A DNA stretch of 8,143 bases from an uncultured marine group I thaumarchaeote (GTDB lineage: Archaea; Thermoproteota; Nitrososphaeria; Nitrososphaerales; Nitrosopumilaceae). Below, one piece after another: positions 1 to 4,291 of this stretch (its first letter is position 1; every line of letters starts with the position of its first letter). The notes beneath the pieces were generated by a model. The model was not told the origin of the DNA and searched no databases. It saw only the letters and a program-made list of their open reading frames with translations. Where the stretch lies: contig CABXKZ010000021.1 of the NCBI GenBank assembly GCA_902512865.1, forward strand, positions 1 to 8,143. Direction: 5' to 3'. A program made the translations under genes and the position numbers.

Positions 1-171
1 TTGAGAATTATCTCTAATTTGATATTGTAGTGAGACATCGTATGGAGAATTGGTAGAAGGTATGAATTCATCAGTATATTCATCAGAATAAGACATTAAA
101 GGTACAAAGAGTAACATGGAAGTAATAATTATCGTTACAAGAGAATATTGAATTGATATTAGTTTAATCAT
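1..171 (-). CDS. Secreted or membrane-anchored protein, N-terminal part only (runs off left edge)
   Basis: From ATG at 171-169 the frame is open for 57 codons to the window edge, so the gene is partial and its C-terminus is not visible. Residues 1-29 look like a signal peptide: a short start with Lys3, a long hydrophobic stretch (about 11-26, LVTIIITSMLLFVPLM) and a small/polar SYS end. Cleavage is plausible before Asp30, although an uncleaved anchor is possible. The mature part begins acidic (DEYTDEF) and continues with Ser/Thr/Pro/Tyr/Gln-rich sequence, typical of an exported archaeal protein. The start codon lies inside the last codons of the metallophosphoesterase gene (8-nt overlap, ATGATTAA), suggesting translational coupling. 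No domain can be named from 57 residues. The signal peptide and the overlap make a chance open frame unlikely. Confidence 0.72.
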   Translation of the reverse strand, partial: MIKLISIQYSLVTIIITSMLLFVPLMSYSDEYTDEFIPSTNSPYDVSLQYQIRDNSQ

Positions 172-910
172 CTTCAAATCTAGCATAATTTTTTGTAATA
201 TTTTGAAGACGAGTTCTTTTTCCACCTACAACTTTAAGATCAACTTGGATTTCCCCATTTTCAACAGTTATGATGTTATAGCTATTTTCAAAGAATCCTC
301 TTACACGTTTAGAGGAGGTTGTACCAGCATTTGCGATAAGCAGATTGCTAAAATCCCACATCCAAGGTCTATGTTTATGACCACATAAAACAAGATTTAC
401 TTTAGAATCCAAAGTTGCACGTAAAACATCACCTGCATCAACGATTGTGAGTCTATCAGAACCAGTATCAGGAATACCTATCAAATGATGATGCATTGCA
501 AGAATAGTAACTCTATCTTCAAACTTTTTCATAGTTCTTTCAAGCCAGAGTGTTTGCCTATATCCAACTTCACCGTCATCACGATCTGGTCTTGCAGTTC
601 CTAGTGTAACTACTACTACCTCATCACTCAGTTCATTAATTGTTTGAAATGGAAAATATTTTTTGAAATGTAAATATCCAGTGTTTCTATAATCATGATT
701 TCCAGGCATTGCGATGATTTTTTCAGCATTAATTTTTGAGATTAATTCTTTACACCCTTCATATTCTTCTTTTAGACCTTCATTGGTCAAATCGCCAGTA
801 ATTATTACTGCATATGGAGATAATTCATTTACTTCATCAATTACTTGTTCAAAAACATCATTACGAAATTGTGATCCAAAATGAACATCAGATAATTGGA
901 CAATCTTCAC
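164..910 (-). CDS. Calcineurin-like metallophosphoesterase (Icc/CpdA-like)
   Basis: A 248-residue cytoplasmic enzyme of the calcineurin-like phosphoesterase superfamily. All metal-site blocks are present in order: D8-x-H10 (SDVHFG), G39-D40 (TGDLTNEG), G70-N71-H72-D73 (PGNHDYRN), the histidine run H140-H142 and G177-H178-x-H180. These residues normally bind two divalent metals and hydrolyse phosphomono- or diesters. Spacing and length (about 250) resemble Icc/CpdA-type cyclic-nucleotide phosphodiesterases, but the substrate cannot be read from the sequence, and such proteins also act on other phosphoesters or nucleotides. There is no signal peptide. The start is GTG at 910-908, just before the conserved KIVQLSDVH beginning; an in-frame stop lies 9 nt further upstream, so no earlier start exists. 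It sits 35 nt after the 149-residue gene with a TATA-like box in that gap, so it may be transcribed separately or read through. The next gene starts inside its last codons. Confidence 0.93.
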   Translation of the reverse strand: MKIVQLSDVHFGSQFRNDVFEQVIDEVNELSPYAVIITGDLTNEGLKEEYEGCKELISKINAEKIIAMPGNHDYRNTGYLHFKKYFPFQTINELSDEVVVVTLGTARPDRDDGEVGYRQTLWLERTMKKFEDRVTILAMHHHLIGIPDTGSDRLTIVDAGDVLRATLDSKVNLVLCGHKHRPWMWDFSNLLIANAGTTSSKRVRGFFENSYNIITVENGEIQVDLKVVGGKRTRLQNITKNYARFEDD

Positions 911-932
911 AAGATTATGTTAAGATTATACT

Positions 933-940
933 GATTTAAG
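933..940 (-). promoter_or_regulatory. TATA-like box for the metallophosphoesterase gene
   Basis: On the minus strand the box reads CTTAAATC, centred about 26 nt upstream of the GTG start at 910. That is the archaeal TATA-to-start distance expected for a leaderless mRNA. No convincing Shine-Dalgarno sequence precedes the GTG, which agrees. An 8-bp inverted repeat (941-959) abuts its upstream side. Confidence 0.45.
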
Positions 941-959
941 ATTTTTCAATTTGAAAAAT
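941..959. repeat. Inverted repeat at the end of the 149-residue gene
   Basis: Perfect 8-bp arms ATTTTTCA (941-948) and TGAAAAAT (952-959) are separated by ATT. The repeat spans the stop codon (946-948) of the upstream gene and touches the TATA-like box of the phosphoesterase gene. It could be a regulator site over the BRE region or a weak hairpin. AT-rich DNA makes such repeats fairly common, so its function is uncertain. Confidence 0.4.
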
Positions 960-1395
960 TGAGTTTTGATTTATTGCCAGTACTTTTCCCTAAACCATTT
1001 TTTATTATTTCTAATGCTTCATGAGTCCTTTCAGGCTTTGGTAACTGAATCATGAATATTTTTTCAGGATGATTTACAGAAGTGATAGCAAGTATAGTAT
1101 TTTTAGCAAGTGATTCAAAGAACTCGAGATTCTCATTTGCATTAATTAGAATTTTTTCATTTATTCCACCGTATGAAAATGTCAATAATATCTCTACAAA
1201 GACATGACCCAATCCATCTTGCAAAATATTTAGATTAGTATCTACAGACAAGGGTTTGCCTGCAACCTTATTCAAGATATCATCAAACTTTCGTCCTTCA
1301 AATCCAATGCAAGGAACTGTTTTACCTTCAAAATCTTCTACAGACAAATCCTTATGACATTTTTTTAAAAAATCATTTAGTTCGTTATTTGTCAA
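946..1395 (-). CDS. Conserved-looking hypothetical protein coupled to the antiporter
   Basis: A soluble 149-residue protein that I do not recognise. It has no signal peptide or membrane segment. The N-terminal 25 residues are polar and helical (with HKDLSVEDFEGK), followed by alternating hydrophobic residues that suggest beta strands (about 60-105, including FVEILLTFSYGG and EKILINANENLEFF), a second strand region (ILAITSV, MIQLP) and a basic Lys/Asn/Ser-rich tail. The start is TTG at 1395-1393: an in-frame stop lies upstream at 1420-1422, and AAGGA (1402-1406) sits 6 nt before the TTG. The nearby ATG at 1400-1398 is in another frame and stops within three codons. The gene begins 1 nt after the antiporter stop, so the two are almost certainly one operon. 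Because the antiporter has no cytoplasmic regulatory domain, a regulatory or accessory role is conceivable, but this is speculation. Confidence 0.8.
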   Translation of the reverse strand: MTNNELNDFLKKCHKDLSVEDFEGKTVPCIGFEGRKFDDILNKVAGKPLSVDTNLNILQDGLGHVFVEILLTFSYGGINEKILINANENLEFFESLAKNTILAITSVNHPEKIFMIQLPKPERTHEALEIIKNGLGKSTGNKSKLNFSN

Positions 1396-1396
1396 A

Positions 1397-2716
1397 TCAT
1401 TTCCTTGATAATTTTGGAATTACGTAATCACCGGCTTTTACCAAGAAAGGCGTGATAAATGCAGTTATTATTGCAATTAACCCAATCAATGGGAACAAAA
1501 ATGCACTGACAACACCAGCATCTACTCCAACCTTAATTATTACAATTGAGAATTCACCTCTAGGTGCTGCAAGAGTAAATGCTGAACGAAGTGATTTTCC
1601 TTTTGGTTGCCTCATCAATACATTTCCAAGCAGATTTCCTCCTAACTTCATGCCAAGGGCAATTGCAATTAATGCAATTGCAATAAAGATGTAATTTTCT
1701 AATTGACTTACATCCATTAGAGCACCTACAGATACAAAGAAGATTGCAACAAACATGTCCTTTATTGGACTGGATAGAATTTTAGAGACCTCTGCAGATT
1801 TTGATTCTGCAACAAGTACGCCTGCAAGAAATGCGCCAATTGCTACAGATAGTCCTACAATATTTGCCAGTAATGCATAACCAAAACATACGCCTAATAC
1901 ACTAAGTAGTAAAATTTCTCGATTTTCGGCACTTGCAACTTTGTCTATTAATTTTGGAATTGTACGTATTCCCACAGTAAAGGTTCCAACTATCAAAATT
2001 GTAGCAACAACTACAACAGCAATTGCACCTTCAATTGACACAGTTCCTGCTAATGCAATTGATTCTAATGATGCAATTAGAATTACAGCAATTACATCTT
2101 CAACAATCAATATTCCTAAAACTAGAATAGAAGATTCTTTTTTGATCTTCCCTGTTTCCTCTAAAACTTTTACAATTATTGCAGTACTGCTGATAGATAA
2201 TGCAGCAGCAAGGAATAATGAATCCATGAATCCTAATCCAAACATAGTGCATGCATAAAATACAGCAATTAGAGTAAGAAATAGACCAAGACTTCCTACA
2301 CCGATAGCAACTTTACCAATAGAACGTATTTTTGCAAATGGAAATTCAATACCAATTACGAACAAAAGCAAAATTACACCAATTTCAGCAAAAACATTCA
2401 GTGCCGCAATATCTGAGAGTATTCCTACAGCTTCACCAGGTTCAACATTTCCACTTTCAGGAAGAAATGAAGTCCAGAGAGGAGATAACGGTCCAATCAG
2501 CATCCCAGCAAATAGATATCCAATGATTAGAGGTTGTCTTATCTTAAAGAATGCAAGTGTGACAATTCCTGCAAGAATCATTATCACTGCCAGATCAGTT
2601 ACAAAGGTGTCATGAGGCATTTGTAGAGGATTGATTTTATCAACTAAACTCCAGATTCCTCCTTCTATGGTGCTTTCTTCATTCCCAGCACCTAACTGAA
2701 GGAAAATGTTTTGCAT
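1397..2716 (-). CDS. CPA2-family Na+(K+)/H+ antiporter, membrane domain only
   Basis: A 439-residue integral membrane protein of the monovalent cation:proton antiporter-2 family (Na_H_Exchanger fold, KefB/NapA-like). It exchanges Na+ or K+ for H+ across the cytoplasmic membrane; the ion cannot be decided here. Hydrophobic segments fill about residues 38-425, consistent with roughly 12-13 helices. Diagnostic blocks include RQPLIIGYLFAGMLIGP (60-76), a GVILLLFVIGIEF helix (113-125), S-S-T-A at 177-180 before a cytosolic loop, the buried acidic pair E206-D207 (ILIVEDVIAV) in the expected ion-binding helix, and APRGEFS (384-390). The protein ends within 10 residues of the last membrane helix, so the RCK/TrkA-N domain of full KefB/KefC proteins is absent. 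The start is ATG at 2716-2714, with a TATA-like box about 24 nt upstream. The next gene starts 1 nt after its stop. Confidence 0.93.
   Translation of the reverse strand: MQNIFLQLGAGNEESTIEGGIWSLVDKINPLQMPHDTFVTDLAVIMILAGIVTLAFFKIRQPLIIGYLFAGMLIGPLSPLWTSFLPESGNVEPGEAVGILSDIAALNVFAEIGVILLLFVIGIEFPFAKIRSIGKVAIGVGSLGLFLTLIAVFYACTMFGLGFMDSLFLAAALSISSTAIIVKVLEETGKIKKESSILVLGILIVEDVIAVILIASLESIALAGTVSIEGAIAVVVVATILIVGTFTVGIRTIPKLIDKVASAENREILLLSVLGVCFGYALLANIVGLSVAIGAFLAGVLVAESKSAEVSKILSSPIKDMFVAIFFVSVGALMDVSQLENYIFIAIALIAIALGMKLGGNLLGNVLMRQPKGKSLRSAFTLAAPRGEFSIVIIKVGVDAGVVSAFLFPLIGLIAIITAFITPFLVKAGDYVIPKLSRK
1402..1406 (-). promoter_or_regulatory. Shine-Dalgarno site deciding a TTG start
   Basis: On the minus strand the site reads AAGGA, 6 nt before the TTG at 1395-1393, and lies within the last codons of the antiporter gene. 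It supports translation of the 149-residue protein from TTG as an internal cistron, unlike the leaderless-type genes in this window. Confidence 0.6.
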
Positions 2717-2734
2717 CTATGTATAGTGTAATAG

Positions 2735-2744
2735 TTAATTTAAA
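2735..2744 (-). promoter_or_regulatory. TATA-like box for the antiporter operon
   Basis: The minus strand reads TTTAAATTAA, centred about 24 nt upstream of the antiporter ATG. No Shine-Dalgarno sequence is seen, so transcription probably starts at or within a few bases of the ATG and gives a leaderless mRNA. Confidence 0.55.
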
Positions 2745-2878
2745 ACAATTTTCAGGATACAGCTTTATTTTGATAAATTTTTCACTATAATATCTGGGAT
2801 GATGATCAGAGTGTCTGATTTATGAAGAAATAATCTCTGGGGTATCTGACCAGAATGGTTATTTTGATAGAACCTTCG
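2745..2878. other. Non-coding stretch between divergent promoters
   Basis: No convincing gene is visible in either strand; the only ATG frame (2799-2825) has 8 codons. It holds two short imperfect dyads: ATCAGA-GTG-TCTGAT (2805-2819) and TCTGG/CCAGA arms (2836-2840 and 2850-2854). The motif ATCTG occurs twice (2792-2796 and 2844-2848). These may be regulator sites between the divergently transcribed antiporter and microprotein genes. No tRNA-like or other structured RNA gene is recognised. Confidence 0.35.
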
Positions 2879-2886
2879 TTATATAT
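2879..2886 (+). promoter_or_regulatory. TATA box of the zinc-finger microprotein gene
   Basis: TTATATAT is centred about 27 nt upstream of the ATG at 2910, the archaeal spacing for a leaderless transcript. A purine/C run (AACCTTCG, 2871-2878) occupies the BRE position. The downstream end of the box overlaps the palindrome at 2884-2900. Confidence 0.6.
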
Positions 2887-2905
2887 GGTACGGTACCATA
2901 CGGTA
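2884..2905. promoter_or_regulatory. Palindromic operator-like site with helically phased direct repeats
   Basis: A perfect 17-bp dyad has arms TATGGTAC (2884-2891) and GTACCATA (2893-2900) around a single G. Overlaid on it are two direct copies of TACGGTA at 2889-2895 and 2899-2905, exactly 10 bp apart, one turn of B-DNA. The site fills the space between the TATA box and the predicted transcription start/ATG at 2910, where a bound dimeric regulator would block RNA polymerase. The GC-containing palindrome stands out from the AT-rich surroundings. The regulator is not identifiable; autoregulation by the downstream zinc-finger protein is only a hypothesis. Confidence 0.6.
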
Positions 2906-2909
2906 ATAC

Positions 2910-3017
2910 ATGATACAATGCGAATATTGCAATAGAGGTTTTATTGAAAGCCAAAATGGATTAGCTGAGAAGACATTTCATCAGTTATTACATGACCCAG
3001 AGACTATCAACAAATAG
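2910..3017 (+). CDS. 35-residue C2H2-like zinc-finger microprotein
   Basis: A short gene with ATG at 2910 and TAG at 3015-3017. The product has C4-x2-C7 (QCEYCN), Phe11 three residues after the second Cys, Leu18, and H24-x3-H28 (FHQLLHDP). This is the C-x2-C-x3-F ... H-x3-H layout of a C2H2 zinc finger, with a 16-residue Cys-to-His span instead of the usual 12. Two Cys and two His in 35 residues, plus an amphipathic helix (about 18-28) carrying both His, argue for a real zinc-binding mini-domain. It may bind DNA, RNA or a partner protein. Its own TATA box (2879-2886), operator-like palindrome and a hairpin/T-tract terminator overlapping the stop make it a self-contained monocistronic unit. 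I infer that related single-finger proteins may exist in this archaeal group; I cannot confirm that here. Confidence 0.72.
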   Translation: MIQCEYCNRGFIESQNGLAEKTFHQLLHDPETINK

Positions 3018-3037
3018 TCTCTACGTTTTTCTTTTTT
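2999..3037 (+). terminator. Hairpin plus T-tract terminator overlapping a stop codon
   Basis: A perfect 9-bp stem has arms AGAGACTAT (2999-3007) and ATAGTCTCT (3014-3022) around a 6-nt loop (CAACAA). After three bases comes the T-tract TTTTTCTTTTTT (3026-3037). The stop codon TAG (3015-3017) lies inside the right arm. It probably ends the microprotein transcript and insulates the coiled-coil gene, whose TATA box begins 11 nt downstream. Archaeal termination mainly needs the T-tract; the stem may stabilise the 3' end. Confidence 0.68.
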
Positions 3038-3047
3038 CATACCTCAC

Positions 3048-3055
3048 TTTTTAAA
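3048..3055 (+). promoter_or_regulatory. TATA-like box for the coiled-coil protein gene
   Basis: TTTTTAAA is centred about 28 nt before the ATG at 3080, predicting a transcript start within a few bases of the ATG. There is no Shine-Dalgarno sequence. An ATG at 3062-3064 is immediately followed by TAA and is not a start. Confidence 0.55.
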
Positions 3056-3079
3056 CCAGCAATGTAACTTCAGAATATA

Positions 3080-4291
3080 ATGGCTGATAGAAAGAGAAGA
3101 ATAAAAAAGGAATCCGCCAAAACAAAAAGAGATCCAAGTCCTTCACAAGTATACAACAAAGTGAATGCAGTTTCAGAATCAACAAAAGCATTATCAAAGG
3201 AAATTAAAGGAATGGCTAAGATATTCAAAGATAATCAGAAGATTCTGGTATCAATGAGCGATATGATGGAATCAATAAGTTTAGCAATGACACAAATGCA
3301 GAAACAAGCAAAACAAATCAACATAATTGAAGAAGACACACAGAGATTATTCACAGGGTTAAACCAAGTAAAAATTCATGAGAAATTCATCACAAAGCTG
3401 AATAAACAAACGGAACAATTAGATAAAAAAATTGTAAAGATAGATGAGAAACAGGATTCAATGCCAAAAACCAACGAGATTATAAAATCAATTTCAGAAA
3501 GTAAGGAATCCATACGAAATAATTCAAAAATGATTATGAAAATTGCAAACAGAGTAGATCAAGTAAAAGACAAAATGGATGAGGAACCAAAAGTTGGAAG
3601 AAATGTTACATCACAGATTGAAGAACTCAGAGAGGGTATAAGATCAATAACTAGTAGGACAGGAGATATTGGAAAAGATATGTCAAATTTGAAAAATGAG
3701 ATTGGAGGATTAGTATCCAGTCCAAAGATTTCCTCTTTGATAGGAGATGGAATGAAGACGTTCAAATCAGAGATTGAAGAAAAAATATCGAATATTTCAA
3801 ATATGATAGATCGTTCAGACCGAATTGTATCTGAATTTCATCAAAAAACAGACAAAGTTATGCATGAATTACAAAGTGTAAAAGGAGTCACAAACAAGGC
3901 CTCAGATGACAGTTCTAAAGAAGTTGTGGCAATTCTCAAACTTAACGAATATCAATCAAGTATTAGAATGCAGGCTGAATCAAAATATGGAGATATTAAG
4001 GATGTTGAAAAAATGGCAACACAAACAACTGAATTAATTAATTTGTTTGACAGATTATCAATTGAAACAGAAAATAAGATTCCACTTCCATATGAAGTTA
4101 GACAATGGGCAGTGGGTAAAATTTTTGATTGTGCAGATAAATGGGAATTACGATTTTCAGAAGTTTTTAGTATATTGATAAATAATTTAGGAAGAGAGTT
4201 ACTAAAAGAAGCAATTAGAATTCCTCAGGTCAGAGATATTTTTGGAATTCGTGCAGTTGATGAAATCAGGAACGAATTAAATATTTCTTAG
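3080..4291 (+). CDS. Long coiled-coil protein with helical C-terminal domain
   Basis: A soluble 403-residue protein that I do not recognise by name. The N-terminus is strongly basic (residues 4-17, RKRRIKKESAKTKR), a possible nucleic-acid or membrane-surface contact. Residues about 25-280 are almost entirely polar helix with hydrophobic residues in heptad-like spacing (Leu/Ile/Met) and repeated Lys/Glu/Ser/Asn, the pattern of a long, possibly segmented coiled coil. Breaks are visible near 127-131 (SMPKT), 168-175 (EEPKVGRN) and 213-216 (SSPK). Residues about 285-403 differ: mixed hydrophobic helices with Trp343, Trp355 and Cys351, and motifs LPYEVRQWAVGKIFD and NNLGRELLKEAIRIPQVRDIFGI, suggesting a compact helical domain. 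There is no signal peptide or membrane helix. A filament, scaffold or chromosome/division-related role is possible but unproven. The gene has its own promoter and overlaps the convergent glycosyltransferase gene by 4 nt. Confidence 0.88.
   Translation: MADRKRRIKKESAKTKRDPSPSQVYNKVNAVSESTKALSKEIKGMAKIFKDNQKILVSMSDMMESISLAMTQMQKQAKQINIIEEDTQRLFTGLNQVKIHEKFITKLNKQTEQLDKKIVKIDEKQDSMPKTNEIIKSISESKESIRNNSKMIMKIANRVDQVKDKMDEEPKVGRNVTSQIEELREGIRSITSRTGDIGKDMSNLKNEIGGLVSSPKISSLIGDGMKTFKSEIEEKISNISNMIDRSDRIVSEFHQKTDKVMHELQSVKGVTNKASDDSSKEVVAILKLNEYQSSIRMQAESKYGDIKDVEKMATQTTELINLFDRLSIETENKIPLPYEVRQWAVGKIFDCADKWELRFSEVFSILINNLGRELLKEAIRIPQVRDIFGIRAVDEIRNELNIS

Noticed and set aside
1393..1400. ATG at 1400-1398 as start of the 149-residue protein (ATGA overlap with the antiporter stop)
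   Set aside because: That ATG is in a different frame and reaches a stop within three codons; TTG at 1395 is in frame and has a Shine-Dalgarno site.
1452..2258. Open frames on the + strand opposite the antiporter (1452-1694 and 1941-2258)
   Set aside because: They are complementary to a clear membrane-protein gene and are rich in Thr/Ile/Asn/Ala because of its codon composition; no start signals or domains are seen.
2799..2825. Eight-codon frame ATG ATG ... TGA upstream of the microprotein
   Set aside because: Too short to support, with no promoter at a suitable distance; more likely non-coding sequence with small dyads.
2717..3079. Possible tRNA or structured RNA gene in the intergenic region
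   Set aside because: No cloverleaf, CCA-end or conserved tRNA box pattern was found; the visible hairpin is explained as a terminator.
3559..3765. Minus-strand open frame inside the coiled-coil gene
   Set aside because: It is antisense to a convincing coding region and has no start signals or domain.
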